This document shows, piece after piece, positions 1 through 8,233 of a stretch of DNA of 16,975 nt. Under the pieces are notes generated by a model. That model was not told where the DNA came from. It did not search any database and saw only the letters and a program-made list of their open reading frames with translations. This DNA comes from JANNGZ01 sp031404155 (GTDB lineage Bacteria > Pseudomonadota > Gammaproteobacteria > Burkholderiales > Burkholderiaceae_C): assembly GCA_031404155.1 (NCBI GenBank), contig JANNGZ010000146.1, positions 1 through 16,975 on the forward strand, written 5' to 3'. A program made the translations under genes and the position numbers. Position 1 is the first letter of the stretch, and every line of letters starts with the position of its first letter.

Positions 1-401
1 AGCGCCGAGCGCACATCGGCCTCGTTGGTGGACAGGAACAGGTGGGCGTTGAGCGGCTTCAGGTAACGCCAGGGGCTCTCGCCGCGGGTGAACACGCCAC
101 GCTCCACGGCGAGCTTGTAGTGCTGCGCCGAGCGGAACACACGCATGCCCGACACCGGGTCGTTGCGCGACAGGATCACCACCTCGACCAGCGGCGCGGC
201 GGCCCCGGCGTTGAAGGCGAGCAGCTTGTTGACCAGCGAAAACGCCACGCCCGGACGTGCTGGTTCATCCAGGCGCTGCAATTGCAGCTGCATGTAGGCG
301 CGGTCGTCGCGCGCCTCGAAGACGCGGTTCTCTTCCTCGAAGTCGAACAGCGCGCGCGAGGAGATCGCAACGACGAGGCGGCCATCGAGGGAGGCGGGCA
401 T
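1..401 (-). CDS. 5'-nucleotidase (cytosolic NT5C1-like family), N-terminal part
   Basis: Reading the minus strand from 401 gives 133 residues that run off the left edge. They begin MPASLDGRLVVAISSRALFD and continue with segments such as DRAYMQLQLQRLDEPARPG, VEVVILSRNDPVSGMRVFRS and FTRGESPWRYLKPL. I recognise these as the conserved N-terminal half of the bacterial 5'-nucleotidase family related to cytosolic NT5C1 (PF06189), which removes phosphate from nucleoside 5'-monophosphates in the cytoplasm. Full members are about 300 residues, so more than half is missing. The 401 start fits homologues, which usually open a few residues before LVVAISSRALFD. An upstream in-frame ATG at 431 has a GGAG ten bases before it and is a real alternative. 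The gene lies 59-89 bp after the stop of the AAA+ ATPase on the same strand, so the two may be cotranscribed. The frame is clean, so I see no pseudogene signs. Family assignment is firm; substrate specificity is not visible. Confidence 0.85.
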   Translation of the reverse strand, partial: MPASLDGRLVVAISSRALFDFEEENRVFEARDDRAYMQLQLQRLDEPARPGVAFSLVNKLLAFNAGAAAPLVEVVILSRNDPVSGMRVFRSAQHYKLAVERGVFTRGESPWRYLKPLNAHLFLSTNEADVRSA

Positions 402-490
402 GCGGTCGATGATACGGGCCGCCCCCCACATTGGTGGGCTGCTCCGCCGCGGCGAGCACGTGCCGCGAGGCGGTGGCCCCGAGGGCGCCG

Positions 491-1480
491 TCAGTGCACG
501 AAGCCGATCGGCGAGCGTCGCGCTTGCGGGTCCGGTAGGTCGCGCGGCTCCACCGCGTTGCGGCCGTCGAGCCTGGCGTTGCCGAAGCCGGTCATCCAGG
601 CGCGGCGCATGTCGCGTGGCGCCAACTCGGTCATGCGCTCTAGTACGGCGTCGCCCGGCTGCTCGCCGAAGCGCAGGCCCCAGTCGTGGGCGGCGCGCAG
701 GCTCGCGTACAGGCGCAGCGCGATCGCACGTGCCGCGTCGCGGTCGGGCCGCTGCACTTCATAGATATTGACGCGGTTCAAGATCGGCTCGGGAATCGCG
801 CGCGCGTCGTTGGCGGTGGCCACCCAGACCACCTGGCTGGCGTCGACCGCCACCTCGGCAAACTCGTCGATGAAACTTCGTGCCGTGTCCTGCTCGAGCA
901 GGCTGTACAGCGCCCCGAGCGGGTCGTAGGCATGTTCGCCGCGGGCCTTGTCGATCTCGTCGATCACCATCACCGGGTTGGCATAGGCGCCCTCGACCAG
1001 GGTTTCGAACACCTTGCCCGCGCGCGCCCCTTTCCACTGGCTCGACGCGCCCGAGAGCACCCAGCCGGCGGTGAGCGAACTCATCGACACGAAGCCCATG
1101 CCGGTGCCGAGCAAGGCCGCGACCTCGCGCGCGAAATGTGTCTTGCCGACGCCAGGGGGGCCGAGCAGCAGCATCGGCGAGAGCTCCAGCGCGTCGCCGC
1201 TGTCCTGGCACAGCGCAAGCTGGCGCTTGACGTCGTCCAGGGCCTCGTGGAAGTTGGGCATCTCGTCGTAGAGATGCTCCATCGCCGGCAGGCCCGAGGG
1301 CTTGACCTGAAAGCGCTCGGGGCCCTTTTCGAGCATGCGCTCGTAGGTGCTGCGCAGGCTCTCGTGCTCCTTGGGCGGCAGCTTGGTCAGGCGGCGCTCG
1401 ACCTCGTCGAGGCGGTAGACACGGCGCATGTTCGCGATCGGGATGCGCGGGCTCGGGATCAGTTCGTTCGATGTCGGCAT
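491..1480 (-). CDS. Lon-like AAA+ ATPase without protease domain
   Basis: A 329-residue protein with a complete AAA+ core: Walker A GPPGVGKT (107-114), Walker B VMVIDEID (170-177), a sensor-1 region VWVATAND (218-225), a probable arginine finger in ILNRV (R236) and a helical lid with RDMRRAW (289-295) as likely sensor 2. The residues before the Walker A (LYDEMPNFHEALDDVKRQLA) and the core resemble the ATPase module of Lon, but the chain ends soon after the lid, so no Lon protease domain is present. The start at 1480 is chosen over 1507 because GGAGGTG sits five bases before that ATG. It probably works as a cytoplasmic remodelling or unfolding ATPase; the partner is unknown. It follows gspF on the same strand after a 142-bp gap and precedes the 5'-nucleotidase gene. 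Whether it serves the secretion system is inference from position only. Alternative: a chaperone-type ATPase unrelated to secretion. Confidence 0.85.
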   Translation of the reverse strand: MPTSNELIPSPRIPIANMRRVYRLDEVERRLTKLPPKEHESLRSTYERMLEKGPERFQVKPSGLPAMEHLYDEMPNFHEALDDVKRQLALCQDSGDALELSPMLLLGPPGVGKTHFAREVAALLGTGMGFVSMSSLTAGWVLSGASSQWKGARAGKVFETLVEGAYANPVMVIDEIDKARGEHAYDPLGALYSLLEQDTARSFIDEFAEVAVDASQVVWVATANDARAIPEPILNRVNIYEVQRPDRDAARAIALRLYASLRAAHDWGLRFGEQPGDAVLERMTELAPRDMRRAWMTGFGNARLDGRNAVEPRDLPDPQARRSPIGFVH

Positions 1481-1622
1481 GGGCACCTCCGCTGACACCT
1501 GCATCATTCAGGCAAGCGGGGTCTGGTGGCAAGCCCCGGTCAGCGGGGGTGCCTGGTGACCTCAACGCCGCAGCGTGACATTCGGCGCACCGCGGGTGCC
1601 GATGCGCGTGCCGCTTCGCGCG

Positions 1623-2840
1623 CTACTTCACCCAGGTGTTGAGCTGGATGATCGGCAGCAGCACCGCCAGCACGATCAGCATCACCACCACGCCCATCGC
1701 CACGATGAGCAAGGGCTCGAGCAGCGTGGCCACCGCCATCGCCCGGCGTTGCACTTCCACCGAAAGCTGGGTGGCCGCGCGCTGCAGCATCGCCGGCAGC
1801 GTGCCGGTCTGCTCGCCCAGGCGCGCGAACATCGCGAGCAGCCCGGGGAAACGCTTTTTGGCCGCCAGCGCGCTGGCCAGCGGCGCACCCTCGCGCACCT
1901 GCGTCAACGCGGCCAGCGCGTCGGCGCGCATCGCGCGGTTGCCCAGGGTTTCGGCGGCGGCTTGCAGCGCCTTCAGGATCGGCACGCCCGCGCCCGCAAG
2001 CATCGCCAGCGTGCCGGCAAAACGTGCGCCGTTGTAGCCGCGCGAGAGGCGGCCGAGCAGCGGCAGCGTCAGCCAGGCAGCATCGAAGCGCTCGCGGAAG
2101 GCTTCGTTGCGCAGCGAGTAGGCCAGGCTCGCGCCGCCGGCCGCGAGGCCCACCAGCACCATCCAGCCGTAGTCGCGGACGAAGGCGCTGATGCCGAGCA
2201 TGGCCACGGTGAGCATCGGCAGCGCGCGTTTGCCGGTGGTGAACACCTGCGCCACCTGCGGCACCACGTAGGTGACCAGAAAGGTCACGATCACCAGCGC
2301 GATCAGCGAGACGATGGCCGGGTAGAGCGCGGCACCGATCAGCTTGGCCCGCAGTTCGTGGCGTTCCTCGAGGTCGTCGGCGAGCTTTTCCAGCACCAGG
2401 CCGAGCGCGCCGCTTTGTTCGCCGGCGGCCACCACGGCGCGGTAGACATCGTCGAACTCGCGCGGCACGGTGGAGAGAGCGCGCGCGAAGGCGGAGCCGG
2501 CGTTGACCTCGCTGCGCAGGTGGGCCACGAGTTCACGCTGGCGCGGGTCCTCGGCTTCGTCGGCGAGCGCGGTGAGCGCCCGTTCCAGCGGCAGGCCGGC
2601 GCCGACCAGGCCGGCGATCTGGCGCGTCCACACCGCCAGCGAGGTGGCGCTGAAGACGCGGCGCGACAGGCGCGCGCCCGCGCCCTGCTCGTTGGCCGCC
2701 GCGTGCACCGGCGCCACATTGATCGGCACCAGCTCACGCGCTCGAAGTTGCGAGCGCGCGGCACGGGCGTTTTCGGCCTCGAGCAGACCGGTCTTGGCCT
2801 TGCCGGCGGCGTCCAGCGCTTCGTATTTGTAAGCCGGCAT
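1623..2840 (-). CDS. gspF: Type II secretion inner-membrane platform protein GspF
   Basis: A 405-residue polytopic protein, the usual GspF length. It opens MPAYKYEALDAAGKAKTG, typical of the family, and has the two T2SS-F cytoplasmic domains (about 70-190 and 270-390), each with a segment of the form RFAGTLAMLAGAGVPILKAL or TRQIAGLVGAGLPLERAL. Three membrane segments are visible at about 168-192 (ending YVVPQV), 218-240 and 373-400 (ending VLLPIIQLNTWVK). GspF sits in the inner membrane and couples the GspE motor to pseudopilus assembly with GspL and GspM. The start at 2840 (not 2876) is taken from the family N terminus; I see no strong ribosome binding site before it. It is the last T2SS gene, 118 bp after gspE, and the gap contains GC-rich inverted repeats. 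All expected segments are intact. Confidence 0.97.
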   Translation of the reverse strand: MPAYKYEALDAAGKAKTGLLEAENARAARSQLRARELVPINVAPVHAAANEQGAGARLSRRVFSATSLAVWTRQIAGLVGAGLPLERALTALADEAEDPRQRELVAHLRSEVNAGSAFARALSTVPREFDDVYRAVVAAGEQSGALGLVLEKLADDLEERHELRAKLIGAALYPAIVSLIALVIVTFLVTYVVPQVAQVFTTGKRALPMLTVAMLGISAFVRDYGWMVLVGLAAGGASLAYSLRNEAFRERFDAAWLTLPLLGRLSRGYNGARFAGTLAMLAGAGVPILKALQAAAETLGNRAMRADALAALTQVREGAPLASALAAKKRFPGLLAMFARLGEQTGTLPAMLQRAATQLSVEVQRRAMAVATLLEPLLIVAMGVVVMLIVLAVLLPIIQLNTWVK

Positions 2841-2862
2841 GGTCAGCGCGGCCGCACGGGCG

Positions 2863-2921
2863 CCGGGCTGCCCCAAGCCCGGCCGAGCCCCACGGGCGAC
2901 GAAGGGGCCCTGACCGGGCCC
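2863..2921. repeat. GC-rich inverted repeats between gspE and gspF
   Basis: Within the 118-bp gap between gspE and gspF there is a perfect 7-bp inverted repeat, CCGGGCT (2863-2869) and AGCCCGG (2876-2882), with a six-base loop. About 22 bases further on are two copies of GGGCCC (2905-2910 and 2916-2921) five bases apart, which can also pair. Neither is followed by a T run, so they are not standard terminators. They may stabilise mRNA ends or be a copy of a dispersed intergenic repeat of this genome; the second option cannot be tested in one window. Confidence 0.45.
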
Positions 2922-2958
2922 TGGGGGCAGGAGCGAAGCGACCTGGGGGCTGACATGT

Positions 2959-4380
2959 CTACTCGCGTGTGACGCGCATGACTTCTTCGGGCGAGGTGAT
3001 GCCGCTGTCGATCAAGCGTTGCCCGTCTTCGCGCATCGAGCGCAGGCCGGCGGCCTCGGCGGCAACGAAGAGTTGCGACTCGGCGGCGCGGTTGTGGATC
3101 AGCGAGCGCACCTTGTCGTCGGCGGTCATCAACTCGTAGACCCCGGTGCGGCCCTTGTAGCCACTGCCGCTGCACTGCTCGCAGCCCACCGGGTGGTAGC
3201 GGCCCCGGGCATCGACGCGCCGGCAATGCAGACAAAGCTTGCGCACCAGGCGCTGGGCCAGCACCCCGAGCAGCGAACTGCTCAGCAAGAAGGGTTCGAC
3301 GCCCATGTCGGTGAGCCGGGTGACCGCGCTCGGCGCGTCATTCGTGTGCAGCGTGGCCAGCACCAGGTGGCCGGTGAGCGAGGCCTGGATCGCGATCTGC
3401 GCGGTTTCAAAGTCACGAATCTCGCCGATCATGATCACGTCGGGGTCTTGCCGCAGGATGGCGCGCAGTGCTTTCGCGAAGTCGAGGTCGATCTTCGTGT
3501 TCACCTGGGTCTGGCCGATGCCGGGCAGTTCGTACTCGATCGGGTCTTCCACGGTCAGCACGTTGCTGGTGCTGGTTTCGACGGTTTGCAGCGCGGCATA
3601 CAGCGTGGTGGTCTTGCCCGAGCCGGTGGGGCCGGTGACCAGCAGGATGCCGTGGGGCTGCTGCGCCAGGCGCTTGAAGTTGGCCAGCACGTCGCCAGCC
3701 ATGCCGAGCGACTCCAGGGTGAACTTGGACTCGCCCTTGTCGAGCAGCCGCAGCACCGCGCGTTCGCCATGCGCGCTCGGCAGCGTGGAGACCCGCACAT
3801 CGATCGCCCGCCCGCCGATGCGCAGGGAGATGCGGCCGTCCTGCGGCAGGCGCTTCTCGGCGATGTCCAGCTCGGCCATGATCTTCAAGCGCGAGATCAG
3901 CGCGGCGTGCAGCGCGCGGTTGGGCTGCACCACCTCGCGCAGCGTGCCGTCGACTCGAAAGCGCACCGACGAGCTGCGTTCGTAGGGCTCGATATGGATG
4001 TCGCTGGCGCCGTCCTTCGCGGCCTGTGTGAGCAGCGCGTTGAGCATGCGGATGATCGGCGCGTCGTTGCTGGCTTCGAGCAGGTCCTCCACCGCGGGCA
4101 GGTCCTGCATCATTCGCGACAGGTCGACTGCACTTTCCACCTCGCCCACCACCGCGGCGGCACTGCCCTCGCCGCCGGCGTAGAGCGCGGCGATGCGCTG
4201 GCTCAGGGCGCCCGGCGCTTCGCGCTCGAAGCTGCTCACGTCGTACAGGCGCAGCACTTCGGACAGCGCGCTCATCGGCGTGCTCTCCGCGGTCCACAGC
4301 GTCAGCACTTCGCCGTCGTCTTCGAGCAGCAGGGTGTGCGCCTTGGCAAAGCCATAGGGCAGGGGGTGGCGCGTGGCCAT
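2959..4380 (-). CDS. gspE: Type II secretion motor ATPase GspE
   Basis: A 473-residue hexameric traffic ATPase that powers pseudopilus assembly from the cytoplasmic face of the inner membrane. Visible in order: a short N-terminal GspL-binding domain (1-100), the N2E domain with SDIHIEP (126-132) and RVDGTLREV (142-150), Walker A GPTGSGKTT (250-258), Asp box VEDPIEYEL (277-285), Walker B region DVIMIGEIRD (314-323), a His box TLHTND (343-348) and a zinc-binding pair of cysteine doublets, C383/C386 and C400/C403. The C terminus ends at EEVMRVTRE, as is common. The four cysteines separate GspE from many PilB/PilT relatives only in part, but position inside a gsp operon settles the identity. It starts 13 bp after the gspD stop; the ribosome binding site is weak, so translation may depend on gspD. 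All catalytic motifs are present. Confidence 0.98.
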   Translation of the reverse strand: MATRHPLPYGFAKAHTLLLEDDGEVLTLWTAESTPMSALSEVLRLYDVSSFEREAPGALSQRIAALYAGGEGSAAAVVGEVESAVDLSRMMQDLPAVEDLLEASNDAPIIRMLNALLTQAAKDGASDIHIEPYERSSSVRFRVDGTLREVVQPNRALHAALISRLKIMAELDIAEKRLPQDGRISLRIGGRAIDVRVSTLPSAHGERAVLRLLDKGESKFTLESLGMAGDVLANFKRLAQQPHGILLVTGPTGSGKTTTLYAALQTVETSTSNVLTVEDPIEYELPGIGQTQVNTKIDLDFAKALRAILRQDPDVIMIGEIRDFETAQIAIQASLTGHLVLATLHTNDAPSAVTRLTDMGVEPFLLSSSLLGVLAQRLVRKLCLHCRRVDARGRYHPVGCEQCSGSGYKGRTGVYELMTADDKVRSLIHNRAAESQLFVAAEAAGLRSMREDGQRLIDSGITSPEEVMRVTRE

Positions 4381-4393
4381 CGTCTTGGTGCGC

Positions 4394-6736
4394 TCAGTTG
4401 GTCTTCGACGGCGCCGAAGCGCCGGGTGCTGGCGCTGCCGGCACCGAGGCGCCGGATGCTGAAGGCGGCACTGACGTGCCGGATGCAGATGGCGGCACTG
4501 ACGTGCCGAGGGGCGGCGGCACCGCGGGTTGCTGCGGCGCGCGCATCGGCGGCAGCATCGGCGCGTCGCCGATCGGCAGCACGATCGACGGCGTCGGCTG
4601 GCTCTCGCGTTGCAGCGCGCGGATTTGTTCGTAGCGGTCCAGCGTCAGCGTTTCAGCGCTCGCCGCGTTGCGAATGACCACCGGGCGCAGGAAGACCATC
4701 AGGTTGCTCTTGACGCGGTCGCGCCGCTCGCTGCGGAACAGGTTGCCGATGATCGGTATCGAGCCCAGGCCCGGCACCTTGCCTTCGTTGTCGGTGTACT
4801 CGTCCTTGAGCAGGCCGCCGAGCACCATGATCTGGCCGTCGTCGACATTGACCGTGGTCTCGATGCTGCTCTTGTCGGTGGTCGGCCCGGCGGTCGAGCC
4901 GGCACTGACCACCGAGGAGTTCTCCTGGAAGATGGTCATGCGGATGGCGCCGCCTTCGCCGATCTGGCTCTTGATGCGCAAGGTCAGGCCCACGTCCTTG
5001 CGCTCGATGGTCTGGAACGGGTTGGTCGCGCCGCCGGAGGTGCCGGTGTTGGTGAAGGTGCCGGTGATGAAGGGCACGTTCTGGCCGATCACGATCTTGG
5101 CCTCTTCGTTGTCGAGCACCAGGATGTTCGGCGTGGAGAGCAGGTTGGCGCCGACATTGGTTTCAAGAAATCGAGCCAGCGCGCCCAGGGTGTAGATGCT
5201 GCCGACCTTGGTCAGCAGGCCGATGTTCAGGCCGCCGGGCACCGCGCTGCGGGCGGCGGTGGCGCCGGCGGTGCCCTGCGCGGCGGCGATCGAGAGGTCG
5301 AGGATGTTGCCGGTGGCACCGAAGTTGGTGCCAATGCCGGCGATGTTCCTGTCGCCCTTTTCGCCGAACAGGTTTTGCCACTGGAAGCCGAATTCGGCGG
5401 CCTTGCTGGCGTCCATCTTGACGATCATCGACTCGACAAAAATCTGCGCGCGGCGCGAGTCGAGCTGGTCGATCACCGCGCGCATCTGCCGGTACAACGG
5501 CTCCGCCGCGGTGATGATCAGCGAGTTGGTCGACGGGTCGGCCTGTACCGCGCCGCCGGTGGAGGGGCCAGCCGAGGCCGCGACTGGCGTCGTGGCCGCC
5601 GCGGCGCCACCGGCTACCGGCGAGGTGGCCGCCGCGGCCAGCGCCGGTGCGGCCGAACCGCCGCCGCCGCCGGTCGGGAAGGCCGCGCGCAACACCGCCG
5701 CGAGCTTCACCGCGTCGGCGTTTTTCAGGTGCACCACCCAGATCGTGCCGCCCGGGCCGCCGCCGCTGCCGGACGGCCGGTCGAGTTGGGCGATGACGGC
5801 GCGCACCTGCGCCATCTTGGCCGAATTGGACGCGCGAACGATCAGCGAATTGCTGCGTGCGTCCACCAGCACCGAGACGCCGCCGCCCGCGGCCACCGGC
5901 ACACCGGGCGCGGCCGCGCCGCCGCCGTCGGCCAGGCGCTGGGCCAGCGGCGCGATGTCGCTGGCCACCGCGTGCTTCAGCGCGATGATTTCGATGTCGG
6001 TGACCGAAGGCTGGTCCAGCGCGGCGATGATCTTGCCGATGCGCTGGAGGTTGTCCGCGTAGTCGGTGATCACCAGCGAGTTGTTGCCCGGGTTGGCGTT
6101 GATCGTGTTGTTCGGGCTGATCAGGGGCCGCAGCACCGCCACCAGGTTGTTCGGGTTCTCGTAGCTGAGCCTGAAGATCTGGGTCAGCACCTGGTCGCCT
6201 CGCACGGTCGGCTGGTCCACCGACACGGTGCCGGCCTGCAGCTTGGCATCGGCCTCGGGCACCACCTTGAGCAGGCCGGCGCTTTCCACCACGGTGAAGC
6301 CCATGCCGCGCAGCGACGCGAGGTAGTTCAGGTAGGCCTCGCGGACGCTCAGGGGCGTTTCGCTGTACAGCGTGATCTGGCCTTTCACACGCGGGTCGAC
6401 CAGCATCTGGCGGCCGAGCATCGCGGCCATCGCGCGGGTGACCGCCTCGATGTCGGCGTTGACGAAGTTCAGCGTCACCGGCGCGCGCGAGCGCTGCGCC
6501 GGCGCGACCCCGCTGGCGCGAGGCGCCGTGGGTTTGGCGCTCGGCGCCTGCTGTGCACCCAGCGGCAAGGTGAACAGCGTGCCCGCCGCCACGGCCAAGG
6601 CGGCGGCTATCGCCCGTGAGTTCGCCCGCGAGTACGCCCGCCGCGGCGCGGCGCAGGCAGGTGGCGACGCGCCGGCGGTGGCTCGGTCTGAGTGGGCGGC
6701 GCCGACGGCGGCGCGGTGGCGACGGTTCATGCTCAT
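4394..6736 (-). CDS. gspD: Type II secretion secretin GspD
   Basis: A 780-residue outer-membrane secretin. A long Arg/Ala-rich N-terminus of about 40 residues precedes a signal peptide core (AIAAALAVAAGTLFTLPLGA, 42-61) with likely cleavage before QQ. Then come N0 (about 86-165, VTLNFVNADIEAVTRAM), N1 (183-243), N2 (247-322) and N3 (330-428); N3 holds a Gly/Ala/Pro-rich insertion at about 355-398. The secretin pore domain spans about 430-690 with VPFITG, VGLTLRI and VPGLGSIPIIGNLFRS. The tail after 710 is Pro/Ser/Ala-rich with nine-residue repeats (TSVPPSASG). The start at 6736 forms an ATGA overlap with the gspN stop, so the genes are probably translationally coupled; ATG 6730 is a near equivalent. 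GspD forms the outer-membrane exit channel. The reading frame can extend to 7147 inside gspN, but that part is a shadow. No pilotin gene is seen nearby. Confidence 0.97.
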   Translation of the reverse strand: MSMNRRHRAAVGAAHSDRATAGASPPACAAPRRAYSRANSRAIAAALAVAAGTLFTLPLGAQQAPSAKPTAPRASGVAPAQRSRAPVTLNFVNADIEAVTRAMAAMLGRQMLVDPRVKGQITLYSETPLSVREAYLNYLASLRGMGFTVVESAGLLKVVPEADAKLQAGTVSVDQPTVRGDQVLTQIFRLSYENPNNLVAVLRPLISPNNTINANPGNNSLVITDYADNLQRIGKIIAALDQPSVTDIEIIALKHAVASDIAPLAQRLADGGGAAAPGVPVAAGGGVSVLVDARSNSLIVRASNSAKMAQVRAVIAQLDRPSGSGGGPGGTIWVVHLKNADAVKLAAVLRAAFPTGGGGGSAAPALAAAATSPVAGGAAAATTPVAASAGPSTGGAVQADPSTNSLIITAAEPLYRQMRAVIDQLDSRRAQIFVESMIVKMDASKAAEFGFQWQNLFGEKGDRNIAGIGTNFGATGNILDLSIAAAQGTAGATAARSAVPGGLNIGLLTKVGSIYTLGALARFLETNVGANLLSTPNILVLDNEEAKIVIGQNVPFITGTFTNTGTSGGATNPFQTIERKDVGLTLRIKSQIGEGGAIRMTIFQENSSVVSAGSTAGPTTDKSSIETTVNVDDGQIMVLGGLLKDEYTDNEGKVPGLGSIPIIGNLFRSERRDRVKSNLMVFLRPVVIRNAASAETLTLDRYEQIRALQRESQPTPSIVLPIGDAPMLPPMRAPQQPAVPPPLGTSVPPSASGTSVPPSASGASVPAAPAPGASAPSKTN
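4437..4511. repeat. 27-bp tandem repeat encoding the GspD C-terminal tail
   Basis: About 2.8 copies of a 27-bp unit: 4437-4463 (diverged), 4464-4490 and 4491-4511 (partial). The last two match exactly over the first 18 bases (GGCGGCACTGACGTGCCG). On the coding strand they give the nine-residue pattern TSVPPSASG repeated near the end of GspD. The near identity of two units suggests a recent duplication, so copy number could vary between strains. Confidence 0.85.
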
Positions 6737-7647
6737 CCGATCGTGATGACGGCGACGGCGCCTTGGCGCCGGCCGATGATGTTCAGCAAATTGTCCAGGG
6801 CGTTCTCGCGCCCTTCTTCGGCACGCGCTTCGCCGCGAAAGCGCAGCCGCCCGGCGGCCCATTGTCCCTGCCCGGTGAGACGCAAGGCGCCGTCCATCGT
6901 GTCCAGCAGCATCGCGGTGTTGTCGCTCGCGGCGTCGCCGCGCACCGTGATGCGGTAGTTGCCCAGCGTGTCCAGTGTGGACAGGCGCGAGGCCGCGCCG
7001 GCAATCGTGAGCTGCGCCTCGCCGGCAAACCGCAGGCGGCCCTGCACCCACTCCACACTCAGGCCGGGCGAGGTCAGACGCAGCGTGCCGCTCAGCTGCA
7101 AGGTGTTCCAGGGTGTGCCCAGCCCGGCAAGCCAGGCCGCGGGCCATTGGCCGACGATGCCCGGCGTGCTGCCCGCGGCGCCACCGGCCGCTGCGCCGAC
7201 ATTGGGCACCAGTGTCACCAGCATGCGGCCCAGGCCGGGGCGCAAATCAAAACGCATCTCGCCGTTGATGCAGCAGGCTTGGCGTGCACGCAGTTCCAGC
7301 GCCAGCCCGCGCAGGCCTGTGGTCCAGTGCAGCCGGTCCGGCAGCGCACTGGCGTCGCGGCTGTCGGGGCCCCCGGTGAGCACCGGCAAGGCGCTGCCCG
7401 ACCAGATGGTGCCGCGTGCATCGGTGAGCAGCAGGCGTTGATCGGTGGCGGAGGCCACGGCATGCGCCAACCAGGCCGCGGGCGCAAACGCGACGAGGCC
7501 GAACAGCGCGCCGACCACCGCGCCCCATGCCGACCAGCGCATCGCCGCACCGCGTTTGCGCTGCCAGGCGAGTTCGGCGATGGTCGACTCGGCAAAACCC
7601 GAGGGCATCGCGGCGCGGCGGCGGGCCTTGGGCAAAGCCAGTTTCAT
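6733..7647 (-). CDS. gspN: Type II secretion protein GspN
   Basis: A 304-residue protein with a single N-terminal membrane segment at about 37-62 (MRWSAWGAVVGALFGLVAFA onward) and a periplasmic part typical of GspN (PF01203), including TDARGTIWSGSALPVL, LHWTTGLRGL and repeated short beta-strand stretches such as LSGTLRLTSPGLSVEW. GspN is an accessory component of the inner-membrane/periplasmic part of the T2SS, present in many but not all systems; its exact role is not settled. The ATG at 7647 lies 2 bp after the gspM stop, with no clear ribosome binding site, so coupling to gspM is likely. Its stop overlaps the gspD start (ATGA). A cysteine pair (RQACCINGEM) is present in the periplasmic region. 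Much longer in-frame extension (to 8187) is a shadow through gspM. Confidence 0.93.
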   Translation of the reverse strand: MKLALPKARRRAAMPSGFAESTIAELAWQRKRGAAMRWSAWGAVVGALFGLVAFAPAAWLAHAVASATDQRLLLTDARGTIWSGSALPVLTGGPDSRDASALPDRLHWTTGLRGLALELRARQACCINGEMRFDLRPGLGRMLVTLVPNVGAAAGGAAGSTPGIVGQWPAAWLAGLGTPWNTLQLSGTLRLTSPGLSVEWVQGRLRFAGEAQLTIAGAASRLSTLDTLGNYRITVRGDAASDNTAMLLDTMDGALRLTGQGQWAAGRLRFRGEARAEEGRENALDNLLNIIGRRQGAVAVITIG

Positions 7648-7649
7648 TT

Positions 7650-8153
7650 TCAAAGCGCCCCCGCCAGTGTCAGCACCAGCGTGCCGCTGTAGCCCCGCGC
7701 ACCGCGGGTGAGTTGAGCCTCCACCGGCCGTGCACGCGCCGCGCCGCGTGCTTGCGCGAGCCAGCTGCGCAACTGCTCGCCACTGGCGTTGTTGAGTGTG
7801 AGGGTGGCGCGGTCGGCGCTGAGCTGCAGGCGGCCGGCGTCGCCGAGCGCGACCGTGGCCGACTTCAGCGCCGCCTCGGCCTGCGCTCGCGCCACCGGCG
7901 GCGTGGCACGCAGCAGGCGTGCGTCGGCCGCCTGGCGCTGCATCTGCTGCAACTGCGCTTCGAGCTGGTCGATCTGGGCCGGAGCCCCGTTGACCGCGCG
8001 CCAGGCCGGCTGGATCGCCACCCACCAGAGCAGCGCCACGGCGACCACCGTGACCGCGATGGCCACCAGGCGGCGCTCGCGCTCGGGCAAGCTGCGCCAG
8101 CGCTCGCGCAGCGGCGCGTGCCAGGCGGCCAGGGCGATCGACGCCGCGTTCAA
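7650..8153 (-). CDS. gspM: Type II secretion inner-membrane protein GspM (TTG start)
   Basis: A 167-residue bitopic inner-membrane protein. After a short cytoplasmic region with RERWRSLPERERRLVA comes a membrane segment at about 28-48 (VAIAVTVVAVALLWWVAI), then a periplasmic coiled-coil-like stretch rich in Gln and Ala (IDQLEAQLQQMQRQAADAR) and a small ferredoxin-like domain to the end (GYSGTLVLTLAGAL). The SLPERERRLV motif just before the membrane span is characteristic of GspM. GspM binds GspL and GspF in the platform. The only start codon between the upstream in-frame TGA and the conserved region is TTG at 8153; no ATG or GTG is available there. It lies 121 bp after the gspL stop and 2 bp before gspN. 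Poor start and poor ribosome site suggest low expression. Confidence 0.93.
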   Translation of the reverse strand: MNAASIALAAWHAPLRERWRSLPERERRLVAIAVTVVAVALLWWVAIQPAWRAVNGAPAQIDQLEAQLQQMQRQAADARLLRATPPVARAQAEAALKSATVALGDAGRLQLSADRATLTLNNASGEQLRSWLAQARGAARARPVEAQLTRGARGYSGTLVLTLAGAL

Positions 8154-8233
8154 GACGCAGCCCCGTCGCCGCGCGGCAAGGCTTCACGCCGCGGAGAGCC
8201 GGTCGACCCGGTGGGTTCGCGATGCGGTCGCGG

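Noticed and set aside
265..459. Minus-strand frame of 64 codons at the left end
   Set aside because: It is out of frame with the 5'-nucleotidase, whose conserved residues are unambiguous from 401 to 1. No frameshift is needed.
1531..1550. CCCCG/CGGGG hairpin between gspF and the AAA+ ATPase as a terminator
   Set aside because: The stem is only five base pairs and no T run follows; in 70 % GC DNA this is expected by chance.
3019..4677. Long plus-strand open frame of 552 codons opposite gspE and gspD
   Set aside because: Composition is His/Gln/Arg-rich with no recognisable motif; it is the antisense frame of a high-GC gene. The same applies to plus-strand frames at 1575-2972, 4529-6619, 8551-9366 and 9631-10809.
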